A stretch of 64,000 nt of DNA from Insolitispirillum peregrinum (lineage in GTDB: Bacteria > Pseudomonadota > Alphaproteobacteria > Rhodospirillales > Rhodospirillaceae). The stretch lies in NCBI RefSeq assembly GCF_900156605.1, contig NZ_FTOA01000004.1:248001-312000 (forward strand), in the 5' to 3' direction. A program made the position numbers and the translations under genes. The notes beneath the pieces were generated by a model. It saw only the letters and a program-made list of their open reading frames with translations, had not been told where the DNA came from and ran no database searches. Shown piece after piece: positions 1-8,813 of this stretch (position 1 is the stretch's first letter; every line of letters begins with the position of its first letter).

Positions 1-1
1 C

Positions 2-280
2 GCGGCCAGCTCCTGCGCTCAGGCTGTTCCCCTGATCGAAATGGCTCCGCCGGACCTGTTGATCGTCAGCCTGCCAGCCGAAACAATGGCCGAGGAAGCC
101 GTCGCCCAGGAAATCAGATCCCTCCTGTCGCTGGAAAACTGCCCCTTGCTGGCCTTGCTCCCCCGCACCCGTGGGGCCGATCTGGCGCGCCTGAAGCAAC
201 TGGGCATCACCGCCAGCCTCGGCAAGCCCATCCAGCCCCTTGCCTTGCTACGGGAAATCGAGCGGTTGCTGTCTGCCTGA
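2..280 (+). CDS. C-terminal end of a receiver-domain protein (5' end outside window)
   Basis: The reading frame is open from base 2 and stops at 280, so only the last 92 residues are present. The segment has the alternating strand/helix pattern of the second half of a response-regulator receiver: a hydrophobic strand (DLLIVSLP), a strand ending in LLALLP, and a conserved-looking GKPIQPLALLREIERLL tail, where the K before P fits the invariant receiver lysine. This would be the last domain of a response regulator or hybrid histidine kinase. Which one cannot be decided, and the phospho-acceptor Asp is not clearly visible. A dispersed palindromic repeat starts at the base after its stop codon. 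Confidence 0.6.
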   Translation, partial: AASSCAQAVPLIEMAPPDLLIVSLPAETMAEEAVAQEIRSLLSLENCPLLALLPRTRGADLARLKQLGITASLGKPIQPLALLREIERLLSA

Positions 281-315
281 GCATTGTGCGAAAAGTGGGA
301 ACCCCTTTTGCGCTC
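281..315. repeat. Dispersed repeat family B, copy 1 (diverged)
   Basis: The segment begins GCATTGTGCGAAAAGTGGGA directly after the stop codon at 280. The same core recurs at 13177, 47142, 49306 and 53558. In the best copy (47142-47184) it forms a palindrome pairing GCATTGT/ACAATGC and TGCGAAAA/TTTTCGCA. This copy has a degraded right arm. Confidence 0.6.
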
Positions 316-321
316 ACTACT

Positions 322-1449
322 CTATAAATCGTCGTCGTGGTCAAAAATGCGTGCAAACTGCTGTTCAATCCGCGCAAAGGCGGCCAACAGCACCGGGTCA
401 AAATGCTGGGGACAGGAATAGCCATCGCCCTGCAACAGAACCCGCAGGGCAGCCTGATGATCCAGACGGGCTTTATAGGGTCGTTGCATGCGCAGGGCAT
501 CATAGACATCACAGAGGGCGGTCAGACGGGCCGAGAGGGGAATGTCCTCCCCCCGTAGCCCTTGCGGGTAGCCCGAGCCATCGAAATGCTCGTGATGACT
601 CAGCGCGATTTCGGCGGCCAGTTGCAGGACCGGATGCTGCGTTCCCTCCAGCAGGCCATGGCCGATGGCCGCATGCCCCCGCATGATGGTCATTTCCTCG
701 GGGCTGAGCAGGCCGGGCTTGTTGATCAGCCGGTCCGGAACGCCGATCTTGCCCAGATCATGCAGCATCGCCGCCCATCCCAGGCGCTCGCTCTGTGCCG
801 ATGGCAGACCAATTTCGTCAGCCAATAAGCGCACGTAACGGCCAACACGCTGGCAATGCGCCCCGGTTCCGTCATCGCGCAAACGGGCACAGGCCACCAA
901 ACGTTCCAGTAAAATGGATTCCGCCTGCGAGAGGTCGCCCTGTTGCGATACCGTTGTCGCCAGCAGGGGCGAGGCGGGAGCGAGAGAGGCGGGGACGGGA
1001 GAGGCGGGGCCAGCCGGTTGATCAAGACGGTTCTGCAAACAGACGATCCGTTGACGCTGTCCGGCAGCATGAACCGCCCGCATCAGGGCCGCCAACAACC
1101 GCCCGTGATCGATCGGCTTTTGCAAAATGTCATGCACCCCCAGCTCACCGGCCTGCCGCCACAGGTCGGGGGAGCAACTGCTGCGACCAGTCATCATCAC
1201 CGCCTCCAGCGCTGTCCCCTGCGCCTTCAGGTGCTCCAGCAGGTCGAAGCCGGTCATGCTGGTCAGGTGGATGTCAACCAGTCCGACATGAATATCGGGA
1301 TTGGCGCTGAGGGCATCGAGTGCCTGTCGCACGCCATGACACAGGATCGGGGTATAGGAAGACTCCTGCAAAAAATCCCGCAGAAACTCTCCGACATTCG
1401 GATCGTCCTCAATCACCAGAACAGCGACAGGAGCAAAGAGTGATCGCAC
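322..1449 (-). CDS. Response regulator with HD-GYP phosphodiesterase output domain
   Basis: An N-terminal receiver (VLVIEDD acidic pair, phospho-Asp in VGLVDIHL, Lys in ILQKPID) is followed by a linker rich in Ala/Pro and a C-terminal HD-GYP domain with the HD pair in MLHDLGKIG and the diagnostic HHEHFDGSGYP motif. HD-GYP domains hydrolyse cyclic-di-GMP, so this is predicted to be a cytoplasmic, phosphorylation-controlled c-di-GMP phosphodiesterase. I place the start at a GTG at 1449, eight codons before the first receiver strand. A TTG at 1503 is in frame but would add an unstructured leader; neither has a convincing ribosome site. It converges on the receiver fragment at 280, which may be its cognate partner (inference). 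Confidence 0.85.
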   Translation of the reverse strand: MRSLFAPVAVLVIEDDPNVGEFLRDFLQESSYTPILCHGVRQALDALSANPDIHVGLVDIHLTSMTGFDLLEHLKAQGTALEAVMMTGRSSCSPDLWRQAGELGVHDILQKPIDHGRLLAALMRAVHAAGQRQRIVCLQNRLDQPAGPASPVPASLAPASPLLATTVSQQGDLSQAESILLERLVACARLRDDGTGAHCQRVGRYVRLLADEIGLPSAQSERLGWAAMLHDLGKIGVPDRLINKPGLLSPEEMTIMRGHAAIGHGLLEGTQHPVLQLAAEIALSHHEHFDGSGYPQGLRGEDIPLSARLTALCDVYDALRMQRPYKARLDHQAALRVLLQGDGYSCPQHFDPVLLAAFARIEQQFARIFDHDDDL

Positions 1450-1667
1450 AGCACAGCCCAGTTCGTGACGGTATCTCCCGCATGACGGACCATGTGGAGC
1501 CAATCTATCCGGTGATATCCATTAAACAGCCCATAGCTGAACAGAAACTGAAATGAAGGACAAGCACAACCACAAGATAATTTCGTTCCAGAGCTGTGAG
1601 CCTTAAATGTGAAACCACAGGACACGACAAAAAGAAAACAGGGTCATGGAGCAACACTCGATGGTCG

Positions 1668-2144
1668 TCAGCCTGCCGTTGGCAGCGCCGTTTCATCCTT
1701 ATAGCTGTCCATCACGAAATGGGATCGAAAGCGAATCACATTGGCATCGTTGGTGAACAGGCGCTCGCACAGCCGTTGGTAATCCTTCATGTCGCGCAAT
1801 GACAGAATCAGCACCACATCCGGCTCGCCAGTCACCGCCCATGCCGACAGCACCGCCTGTTCCTGCCGCACGCGTGCAACAAAATCCCTGCGCTGAGGCC
1901 CGCCGTGGTGATCCAGCATCACCTCGACCATCGCCCGCAACCCCTGTCCGACCTTTTCACCGTCCACAAGGGCAACGGTGCGCAGGATGATGCCGTCTTC
2001 CTTGAGCCGTTGCACACGCCGCAGGCATGAAGACGGTGACAGTCCGACTTTTTCAGCCAGAGCGGCATTGGTGATCTCGGCATTGGCCTGCAATTCGGCC
2101 AGCAAACGGTGATCGACCGGTTCAAGAAACTGCCTGTTTGCCAT
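1668..2144 (-). CDS. Lrp/AsnC-family transcriptional regulator
   Basis: This 158-residue protein has the family's usual size. The N-terminal winged helix-turn-helix reads ITNAALAEKVGLSPSSCLRRVQRLKEDGII, and the C-terminal RAM domain ends in the typical FTNDANVIRFRSHFVM region. These proteins bind DNA as dimers to octamers and respond to amino acids or other small ligands. The gene is divergent from the membrane protein at 2272 across a 127-bp AT-rich gap, so regulation of that neighbour is likely but inferred. The ATG at 2144 has a GGTGG-like ribosome site just upstream. Confidence 0.9.
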   Translation of the reverse strand: MANRQFLEPVDHRLLAELQANAEITNAALAEKVGLSPSSCLRRVQRLKEDGIILRTVALVDGEKVGQGLRAMVEVMLDHHGGPQRRDFVARVRQEQAVLSAWAVTGEPDVVLILSLRDMKDYQRLCERLFTNDANVIRFRSHFVMDSYKDETALPTAG

Positions 2145-2271
2145 TTTCCACCAGATTTAGCATTCATATTGACAGAACTATTCACAAAAATGGTGTCTTT
2201 GACCACTTTTTGCATCAGACATGACGTATTTTATCCATCCTGTCGCCATGTTTGCAAAGGGATGAAGTGAC

Positions 2272-3276
2272 ATGCAGGCCGTCATACAGGCTGTCCGGGG
2301 GCTGCTGAAAGATACCCTCAGGCTCTACTGGTCGTTGTTGAAGATCATGATACCGGTGATGCTGGCGGTGAAAGTAGCCGTCGAGCTGGGCATTATCCCC
2401 TGGCTGGGGGCCATCTTTGCCCCGGTGATGATGCTGGTCGGATTGCCGCCCGAAATGGGCGTGGTCTGGGCCACCACCTGTCTGGTCAATCTGTACGGTG
2501 GGGCTGCTGCTCTTTTGGGCGTTTTGCCTGAAACGCCGCTGACCGTTGCCCAAATGACGGTGCTGTCAGTGATGATGCTGGCCGGGCACGGGCTGCCGCT
2601 GGAGCAGCGGATTTGCCAGAAAGCCGGAGCCTCGCTGATCGTCACCGCTGCCCTGCGCCTTGGCTTTGCCCTTGGCTATGGGGCGATCCTGTCAGCGATC
2701 TATAACGGCTTTGACCTGTTGCAACAGCCGCTGGACATCACCTTTCTGCCGCACCATTCCCAGCAGGAAGGCTGGGGAGACTGGCTGCTGGCCTCGGCAG
2801 AATCCCTGCTGTCGATGCTGGGCATTCTGGTCGTCCTGCTGCTGGTGCTGCGCCTGATGGATGCCAGCGGCCTGACCAGATTGCTGACCCGCCTGCTGTC
2901 GCCGGTTCTGCGTTTGATGGGCATTGGTCCGCAGGCCACCCCGCTGACGATGATCGGGGTCTTGCTGGGGCTAAGCTATGGCGGCGGGCTGATCATCCGC
3001 GACAGCCAGGCCGGTCGCCTGCCGCCACGCGACACCTTTCTGGCGATTGCCTTCCTGTGTCTGTGCCACAGCCTGATCGAAGACACCCTGTTCATGATGG
3101 CTCTGGGGGGGCATTGGTCCGGCGTTTTGCTGGGCCGGGGCATTGCCGCCATCCTGCTGATGGCTGTTCTGGCCCCCCTGGTCCGCGCTTTGCCGCCGGA
3201 AACCTTCCGCCGCTGGCTGTTTTCCGGTGGAAACGCCCCGCTTTCGGCCCAAACGCCCCCACAAGCCGCATCCTGA
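2272..3276 (+). CDS. Nucleoside-recognition (Gate domain) inner-membrane protein
   Basis: This is a 334-residue, very hydrophobic protein with about eight predicted membrane segments. It carries two Gate-like repeats with Asn/Gly-rich re-entrant motifs (TCLVNLYGGAAALLG and GLSYGGGLIIRD). This resembles the SpmA/SpmB and YjiH group of nucleoside-recognition proteins, whose substrates are mostly unknown. It is transcribed away from the Lrp regulator at 2144. Transport of a nucleoside or other small organic solute is only an inference from the domain; no binding residues can be assigned by eye. Confidence 0.7.
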   Translation: MQAVIQAVRGLLKDTLRLYWSLLKIMIPVMLAVKVAVELGIIPWLGAIFAPVMMLVGLPPEMGVVWATTCLVNLYGGAAALLGVLPETPLTVAQMTVLSVMMLAGHGLPLEQRICQKAGASLIVTAALRLGFALGYGAILSAIYNGFDLLQQPLDITFLPHHSQQEGWGDWLLASAESLLSMLGILVVLLLVLRLMDASGLTRLLTRLLSPVLRLMGIGPQATPLTMIGVLLGLSYGGGLIIRDSQAGRLPPRDTFLAIAFLCLCHSLIEDTLFMMALGGHWSGVLLGRGIAAILLMAVLAPLVRALPPETFRRWLFSGGNAPLSAQTPPQAAS

Positions 3277-3415
3277 CCGCTGGCAAACAGCCATTTTACC
3301 CATGATGCCCGGATTCACAGCACGCCGCTTCCTCTTTGCTCAATTTTGCGGCATGTATTCGGGACTACGGATGAATACCGGCGCGCATCTGCCCTATTCT
3401 CGCCAAAAAGCCGAC

Positions 3416-3430
3416 TGGCACGGTTTTTGT
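3416..3430 (+). promoter_or_regulatory. Candidate sigma-54 (-24/-12) promoter of amtB
   Basis: TGGCAC, five bases, then TTGT matches the RpoN consensus TGGCAC-N5-TTGC except at the last base. It lies about 95 bp before the amtB start, as expected for a nitrogen-regulated ammonium transporter. No clear NtrC site was recognised upstream. Confidence 0.55.
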
Positions 3431-3524
3431 TAGAGGAAAGGCACTGGTCACGATACCCAGGGTCAAAACGGGTGTTCGTGTCTGTTGGAGATTGCTCGGC
3501 ATTAAGCCGCTTCGGGGGTTACCG

Positions 3525-4838
3525 ATGAACCATCCTAAAAAATCATTTCTGGCGGGTGCGGCTGCTAGCGCAGCTGGTCTGCTTTACTCCTCGGTCGCCA
3601 TGGCGGACGACGCTGCCGAGGCAGCGGCACCCACTCTGAACTCTGGGGATACTGCCTGGTTGCTGGTGTCTTCCGCTTTCGTGCTGATGATGACCATTCC
3701 GGGCCTGGCCCTGTTCTATGGCGGCATGGTGCGCAAGAAAAACGTCCTGTCGATCATGATGCAGAGCTTTGCCATCACCGCGGTGGTGACGGTTCTGTGG
3801 ATGGTTGTCGGTTACTCGCTGGCCTTTACCGAAGGCACCCCGGTCATCGGTGGCCTGTCCAAGGCCATGCTGACCGGCATCCTGCCGACCACCCTGTCCG
3901 GGACCATCCCGGAAATCCTGTTCGCCATGTTCCAGATGACCTTTGCGATCATCACTCCGGCGCTGATCACCGGCGCCTTTGCTGACCGCATGAAGTTCTC
4001 GGCCATGCTGTGGTTCACCGTCCTGTGGGTGCTGATCGTCTACATCCCGATCTGCCACTCGGTCTGGGCAACCGGCGGCTTCCTGTTCGATGCTGGCGTG
4101 CTGGACTTCGCTGGTGGTACCGTGGTGCACATCAATGCCGGTATCGCTGGTCTGGTGGCCTGTATCGTGATCGGCAAGCGTCAGGGCTATGGCGTCGACA
4201 ACATGGCTCCGCACAACCTGACCCTGTCGGTCATCGGCGCTGCCCTGCTGTGGGTGGGCTGGTTCGGCTTCAACGCCGGTTCCGCCCTGACCGCTGGCGG
4301 TCTGGCTGCCACCGCCATGATGACCACCCAGGTTGCTACCGCTGCTGCTGCCGTGGCCTGGATGCTGGTTGAATGGGGCGTGCGCGGCAAGCCGAGCGTG
4401 CTGGGCATCATCTCGGGTGCCGTTGGTGGTCTGGTTGCCATCACCCCGGCCGCTGGCTTCGTCACCCCGACCGGTGCCCTGCTGATCGGCCTGATCTCTG
4501 GTGTTGTGTGCTTCTGGGGCGCCACCTGGCTGAAGCATGCCCTCGGTTACGACGACTCGCTGGACGCCTTTGGCGTGCACGGTGTCGGCGGGATCGTCGG
4601 TGCCCTGCTGACCGGTGTGTTCGCGGCGGAATCGATCAACGGCAAGGCCGGTCTGCTGGAAGGCAACGCTGCCCAGTTCGGTCTGCAGGTCTACGGCGTC
4701 GGCGTCACCATCGTGTGGTGTGCCATTGCCACCTTCATCATCCTGAAGGTTCTGGACATGGTGATCGGCCTGCGCGTCTCGCCGGAAGAAGAGCGTGAAG
4801 GTCTGGACCTGACCCAGCACGGTGAGTCGGTGCACTAA
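3525..4838 (+). CDS. amtB: Ammonium transporter (Amt family)
   Basis: This 437-residue polytopic protein of the Amt/Mep/Rh family imports ammonium across the inner membrane. After a cleavable-looking signal peptide ending in SSVAMA, the mature part begins with the conserved NSGDTAWLLVSSAFVLMMT segment. Family hallmarks are the ALFYGGMVRKKN loop, the FDFAGG-type stretch (here LDFAGGTVVHINAG, including the first pore histidine) and DAFGVHGVGGIVG with the second pore histidine. The start at 3525 puts the signal peptide directly at the N-terminus; an earlier in-frame codon would add 11 unlikely residues. It stands alone here, without the usual neighbouring glnK. Confidence 0.96.
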   Translation: MNHPKKSFLAGAAASAAGLLYSSVAMADDAAEAAAPTLNSGDTAWLLVSSAFVLMMTIPGLALFYGGMVRKKNVLSIMMQSFAITAVVTVLWMVVGYSLAFTEGTPVIGGLSKAMLTGILPTTLSGTIPEILFAMFQMTFAIITPALITGAFADRMKFSAMLWFTVLWVLIVYIPICHSVWATGGFLFDAGVLDFAGGTVVHINAGIAGLVACIVIGKRQGYGVDNMAPHNLTLSVIGAALLWVGWFGFNAGSALTAGGLAATAMMTTQVATAAAAVAWMLVEWGVRGKPSVLGIISGAVGGLVAITPAAGFVTPTGALLIGLISGVVCFWGATWLKHALGYDDSLDAFGVHGVGGIVGALLTGVFAAESINGKAGLLEGNAAQFGLQVYGVGVTIVWCAIATFIILKVLDMVIGLRVSPEEEREGLDLTQHGESVH

Positions 4839-4931
4839 CGCAAATCCCGAGCAGGGGCGAAAGCCCCTGCGACGACGAATTTGCGGAACGTACAGAGTCA
4901 AATCCCGAGCAGGGGCGAAAGCCCCTGCGAC
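4839..4931. repeat. Two tandem copies of dispersed palindromic repeat family A
   Basis: Copy 1 (4839-4885) starts at the base after the amtB stop. It has an outer stem CGCAAAT/ATTTGCG and an inner stem GCAGGGGC/GCCCCTGC. Copy 2 (4899-4931) repeats 31 bases of the first (CAAATCCCGAGC onwards) but lacks the right outer arm. Other copies lie at 30509, 35689, 46663 (diverged) and 55856. The rest of the gap to 5033 contains only further GC-rich inverted repeats (AGCGGGGG/CCCCCGCT) and no gene. Confidence 0.8.
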
Positions 4932-5033
4932 ATGAACAGAGCTAAAGCGGGGGCCGAGACCCCAGGGGAACGCCCCCCGCTCTAAAGAGCGTTCTCCGCC
5001 GGTCTTTTCACGGGCCGGACCAGAACGAGCCAG

Positions 5034-5069
5034 GGACGCAGTCGGGAAACCGGCTGCGTCCTTGTTTTA
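5034..5069 (+). terminator. Rho-independent terminator after amtB
   Basis: An 8-bp stem GGACGCAG/CTGCGTCC with a 12-base loop is followed by TTGTTTTATT. It is placed between amtB and the next gene on the same strand. Confidence 0.75.
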
Positions 5070-5184
5070 TTCCCCGGCAGGCAAAATATCCTGTGATAAG
5101 ATGTTGCGAAATATCAGGGTCTTCTGATGTCAGCAGCATGCAACAGATGATCTCTCGTTCCTTCCCCCACACAACGAGGGTGTG

Positions 5185-6507
5185 ATGCGTCAGGTGCTTG
5201 CGTCAATTTCTGCCGTGCTGGTCGGTGCCGGCATCATGATGTTCGGGTACGGTTTGCTGGCGACGCTGCTGTCAGTCCGCATGTCGATGGAAGGCATTCC
5301 ACCCTTCACCGCCGGTCTGATCATGTCGGCGTTTTATGCCGGCCAGATCATTGGTGCCCTGCACGTCCGCCGCTTTATCGAAAGCCGCGGTCACATCCGC
5401 ATCTTTGCCGCCTTTGCCGCCCTGTTTTCCGCCGCCGTCCTGATGCATGTGCTGATCATCGACCCTGTGGTCTGGGGAGGTCTGCGCTTTGTCGAAGGCT
5501 ATCTGGTCGCCGGGCTGTTCATGTGCATTGAAAGCTGGCTCAACGACCGTGCGACCAACACCACGCGCGGAACGGTATTCAGCCTGTACATGATTATCCT
5601 GTACGGTGCCAATGCCGCCAGTCAGTACCTGCTGACCGCCGCCGACATTCATGGCAGCACCCTGTTCATGCTGGTGGCGATCCTGTTTTCGCTGGCTCTG
5701 GTCCCGATCGCCATGAACCGCTCGCCCGCTCCGGCTCTGCCCGCCCATTCTCCGTTCAGCATCGCCAAATTGCTGGCCTCCAGCCCGCTGGGCATGGCCG
5801 GGTGCTTTACCTCCGGGTTGGCCCTTGGCTCGTTTTACTCCATTGCCCCCCGCTATGCCGCCAAAATGGGGCTGGATACCTTTGGTATCGCCACCATGGT
5901 TTCCTGCGGCATCCTGGGCGGAATGCTGGGGCAATGGCCCATCGGGCGCCTGTCCGACAAGCTGGAACGCCGCAAGGTGATCAGCGGGGTGGCGATGGTC
6001 AGTGCCCTTCTCAGTCTGGGCCTTGCGGCCCTGTCGATGTGGATTGGTGCGGACAATCTGAACAGCGTCCACGACAACCCGGCCCCGTTCGTGCTGATTG
6101 CCTTGCTGGGTGTCGGCCTGTTTACCCTCTATCCGCTGGCGGTGGCCCACGCCAACGACTTCATCGAGCCGCAACATTTTGTCGCCGCCTCGGGCGGGTT
6201 GCTGATGGCCTTTGCCGTCGGGGCCACCATCGGCCCGATTGCCTCTTCGGCCCTGATGGAGATCATCGGCCCGGCCGGACTGTTCCTGTTCATCGCCGTT
6301 TCAGGAGTCGGATTGGCCCTGTTTGCCCTGTGGCGGCACAAGGTTGCGCCCCCTGCCCCGGTGGACAGCAAGGGACGTTTCCAGACCACCACCAACACAT
6401 CGCCTTTGCTGGCCGAACTGGACCCGCGTGCGGAAGGAGCCCCTGAGGAAACCGACCAGCTGTCATTTTCCTTTGAGCCGCCGCCCACCGTCAAAGACCC
6501 CCGGTGA
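5185..6507 (+). CDS. Major facilitator superfamily transporter
   Basis: This 440-residue protein has about twelve hydrophobic segments in two six-helix halves. The loop after the eighth segment, GQWPIGRLSDKLERRKV, is the MFS signature (G-x3-D-R/K-x-G-R-R-type). It resembles the YcaD-like branch, whose substrates are largely unknown. A GAGGG ribosome site precedes the ATG at 5185; a GTG at 5182 is too close to it. The hydrophilic C-terminal tail (about 60 residues) is rich in Pro, Glu and Thr. The next gene starts ten bases later, so the two are probably co-transcribed, but no functional link is evident. Confidence 0.85.
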   Translation: MRQVLASISAVLVGAGIMMFGYGLLATLLSVRMSMEGIPPFTAGLIMSAFYAGQIIGALHVRRFIESRGHIRIFAAFAALFSAAVLMHVLIIDPVVWGGLRFVEGYLVAGLFMCIESWLNDRATNTTRGTVFSLYMIILYGANAASQYLLTAADIHGSTLFMLVAILFSLALVPIAMNRSPAPALPAHSPFSIAKLLASSPLGMAGCFTSGLALGSFYSIAPRYAAKMGLDTFGIATMVSCGILGGMLGQWPIGRLSDKLERRKVISGVAMVSALLSLGLAALSMWIGADNLNSVHDNPAPFVLIALLGVGLFTLYPLAVAHANDFIEPQHFVAASGGLLMAFAVGATIGPIASSALMEIIGPAGLFLFIAVSGVGLALFALWRHKVAPPAPVDSKGRFQTTTNTSPLLAELDPRAEGAPEETDQLSFSFEPPPTVKDPR

Positions 6508-6516
6508 GGCGTTGCC

Positions 6517-7164
6517 ATGACCCTCAGCCCCGAAGCCCGCGACCGCCTGCAACAACATGCCCCACGCACCTGGCAACGCATGCTGTCCGGGCGGCGGTTG
6601 AACCTCATTGACCCCAGCCCGCTGGATATTGAAATCGGCGACATTGCCTTGGGACTGGCGCGCAATACCCGCTGGAATGGTCAGACCAGCGGCGACCATG
6701 CGTGGTCGGTGGCCCAGCATTCGGTGTTTGTGGTCGAGATTATGCACGGTTTCCGGCCTGCGCCATCACCGGCCCTGTTGCTGGCCGGGCTGCTGCACGA
6801 TGCCAGCGAATACGTCACCCACGACATGATCACCCCGTTAAAGGCGGTGGTCGGCGACGTGTTCCGTGAAGTTGAATTGCGCCTGACGCGGGCGGTGCAT
6901 CTGCGCTTTGGCCTGCCTGCCGACCTGTCTGCCGAAGACAAGGCGCTGATCAAAAAGGCCGACCTGATCGCCGGAGCCACCGAAGCCGTTCAGTTGGCGG
7001 GCTTTACCGCCGATGAAGTGCGGAAAGTGCTGGGGATCAAGGCCAGACCGCTGACGGACGTGACCCTGACCCCTCTGCCCAGCAAGCAGGCCGAATGCCT
7101 GTTCCTTGAACAGTTCCGGCTGCTTGACGGGCGGCAGCAGGAACCTCAGCCGCGCCCGCGATAA
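6517..7164 (+). CDS. HD-domain hydrolase (YfbR-like)
   Basis: This 215-residue protein has the metal ligands of the HD superfamily in order: H in SVAQHSVFV, the HD pair in [16 protein letters not shown], and a later Asp in [12 protein letters not shown]. The stretch [11 protein letters not shown] is shared with YfbR-type 5'-nucleotidases that hydrolyse deoxynucleoside monophosphates. That activity is the best guess, but the substrate cannot be fixed from sequence. Its 3' end overlaps the convergent queF by 19 bases. Confidence 0.75.
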   Translation: MTLSPEARDRLQQHAPRTWQRMLSGRRLNLIDPSPLDIEIGDIALGLARNTRWNGQTSGDHAWSVAQHSVFVVEIMHGFRPAPSPALLLAGLLHDASEYVTHDMITPLKAVVGDVFREVELRLTRAVHLRFGLPADLSAEDKALIKKADLIAGATEAVQLAGFTADEVRKVLGIKARPLTDVTLTPLPSKQAECLFLEQFRLLDGRQQEPQPRPR

Positions 7165-7610
7165 CCGGCCACACCCTGCTCGGGGATCCACACCCCGGCG
7201 GGGGCTTCGCCGGTCTGCCAGAACACGTCGATCGGCATCCCGCCGCGCGGATACCAATAGCCGCCGATGCGCAGCCAGTGCGGTTCGATGGCGGCGGCGA
7301 TGCGCTTGCCGATATAGACGGTGCAATCTTCGTGGAACGCCCCGTGGTTACGGAACGAGCCGAGGAACAGCTTCAGGCTTTTGGATTCGACCAGCCGCTG
7401 GTTCGGAATGAAGTCGATCACCAGATGGGCGAAATCCGGCTGGCCGGTCACCGGGCACAAGCTGGTGAATTCCGGCTGGGTAAAGCGGGTAACATAGCGG
7501 GTATCGGGGTGCGGGTTGGGCACGGTTTCCAGCACCGCCCGTTCCGGGTCATCCGGCAGGGCGGTATGGGTTCCCAGCTGGGTCAGGCCCGAGGGGTCGG
7601 AATTGGTCAT
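7146..7610 (-). CDS. queF: NADPH-dependent 7-cyano-7-deazaguanine reductase
   Basis: QueF reduces preQ0 to preQ1 in the queuosine tRNA-modification pathway. At 154 residues this is the short, unimodular form. Visible signatures are the catalytic Cys in [11 protein letters not shown], which forms the covalent thioimide, the QueF motif around [15 protein letters not shown] and the FHED segment that binds substrate. The gene stands by itself on the minus strand, convergent with the HD hydrolase and 27 bases downstream of tsaD, which also acts on tRNA. The two may therefore share a transcript. Confidence 0.96.
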   Translation of the reverse strand: MTNSDPSGLTQLGTHTALPDDPERAVLETVPNPHPDTRYVTRFTQPEFTSLCPVTGQPDFAHLVIDFIPNQRLVESKSLKLFLGSFRNHGAFHEDCTVYIGKRIAAAIEPHWLRIGGYWYPRGGMPIDVFWQTGEAPAGVWIPEQGVAGYRGRG

Positions 7611-7637
7611 GATTGAAAGGCCTCAAGTTGGAGGATA

Positions 7638-8720
7638 TTAAGCTTTGACAGCCCCGGCACCACGTGCCTTGGGGGCATCGGGATCAAGCGGCCAGCGCGG
7701 GCGCGGCTTGAAATCCAGCGGGTCGCTCTGGCCCAGCGCCAGCCGCTCGGCGGCGGCCCAGGCGATCATGGCGGCGTTGTCGGTACACCATTTCAGCGGC
7801 GGGGCGACAAAATCAAGCCCCTCGCGGGCAGCCAGCGTGGTCAGCTCGGCACGCAGCGGCGCATTGGCCGCCACGCCTCCGGCCACCACCAGCGCCGTTC
7901 CCTGCGGCCAGTTGGCGCGGAAATGGCGCACCGCCCGCCGCACTCGGTCAAGGGTGCTATCAACCAGGGCCGCCTGAAACGACGCCGCCAGATCGGACTT
8001 GTCCTGTGCGCTCAACGGGCCGGGTGGCATCTGTTCGATGCTGCGGCGAACGGCGGCTTTCAGGCCGGAAAACGAGAAATCAAAGCCGGGCCGCCCCTTC
8101 AGCGGACGCGGCAGGTCAAAGCGGCGGGGATCACCACCAACGGCGGCCGCCTGCACCGCCGGGCCACCGGGATAGCCCAGCCCGATCATCTTCGCCACCT
8201 TGTCAAAGGCTTCCCCGGCGGCGTCGTCAATGGTGGTGCCCAGACGGCGGAACTGGCCGACGCCCTCGACCACCAGCAATTGGCAATGCCCGCCCGATAC
8301 CAGCAGCAGCAGATAGGGGAACGGCACATCGTGCGACAGGCGCGGGGTCAGGGCATGGCCTTCCAGATGGTTGACCGCCAGAAACGGTTTGTCGTGGACC
8401 ATCGCAATCGCCTTGGCGGCCATCACCCCGACGATCACCCCGCCAATCAGCCCCGGCCCGCCGGTCGCCGCCACCGCTGACAGATCGCCATAGCCGACTC
8501 CGGCACGCTGCATCGCTTCGGCCACCAGCGCCTGCAAGGCCGACAGGTGGGCACGGGCGGCAATCTCGGGCACCACACCGCCATACGGCCGGTGATCCTC
8601 CAGTTGCGACAGCACCACCTCGCTCACCACCCGCTCGCCACAGGGGGCGTCAGCCCGCACCACCGCAGCCGCCGTTTCGTCGCAACTGCTTTCGATTCCC
8701 AAAATATAGCACGGAGTCAT
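7638..8720 (-). CDS. tsaD: tRNA N6-adenosine threonylcarbamoyltransferase
   Basis: TsaD (formerly Gcp) transfers threonylcarbamoyl to A37 of ANN-decoding tRNAs. The ASKHA-fold signatures are present: LGIESSCDETAAAVV at the N-terminus, the metal-binding NHLEGH, SGGHCQLL, and the nucleotide-binding VAGGVAANAPLR and WCTDNAAMIAW near the C-terminus. I use the ATG at 8720, which leaves four residues before the first strand. ATGs at 8762 and 8771 are in frame, and the latter has a GGAAAGGAA stretch upstream, so a 17-residue N-terminal extension is possible. It is divergent from hemC with only 42-93 bp between them, so their promoters must overlap or lie inside the coding ends. Confidence 0.95.
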   Translation of the reverse strand: MTPCYILGIESSCDETAAAVVRADAPCGERVVSEVVLSQLEDHRPYGGVVPEIAARAHLSALQALVAEAMQRAGVGYGDLSAVAATGGPGLIGGVIVGVMAAKAIAMVHDKPFLAVNHLEGHALTPRLSHDVPFPYLLLLVSGGHCQLLVVEGVGQFRRLGTTIDDAAGEAFDKVAKMIGLGYPGGPAVQAAAVGGDPRRFDLPRPLKGRPGFDFSFSGLKAAVRRSIEQMPPGPLSAQDKSDLAASFQAALVDSTLDRVRRAVRHFRANWPQGTALVVAGGVAANAPLRAELTTLAAREGLDFVAPPLKWCTDNAAMIAWAAAERLALGQSDPLDFKPRPRWPLDPDAPKARGAGAVKA

Positions 8721-8813
8721 TGCATCAGGGCTCGCAAGGGACATACTGTTGGGCGACGCCATTCGGCTCATTTCCTTTCCATGGGCACGCCTTGCCCTTA
8801 CACCACCTGGATC

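Noticed and set aside
3543-4901. A 452-codon open frame on the minus strand opposite amtB
   Set aside because: It is the antisense shadow of a highly biased GC-rich gene; the product is His/Gln/Gly-rich without any domain, and amtB itself is unambiguous.
4839-4931. CRISPR-like array after amtB
   Set aside because: Only two units, palindromic, with a 13-base gap, and copies are scattered elsewhere; this is a REP-type element.
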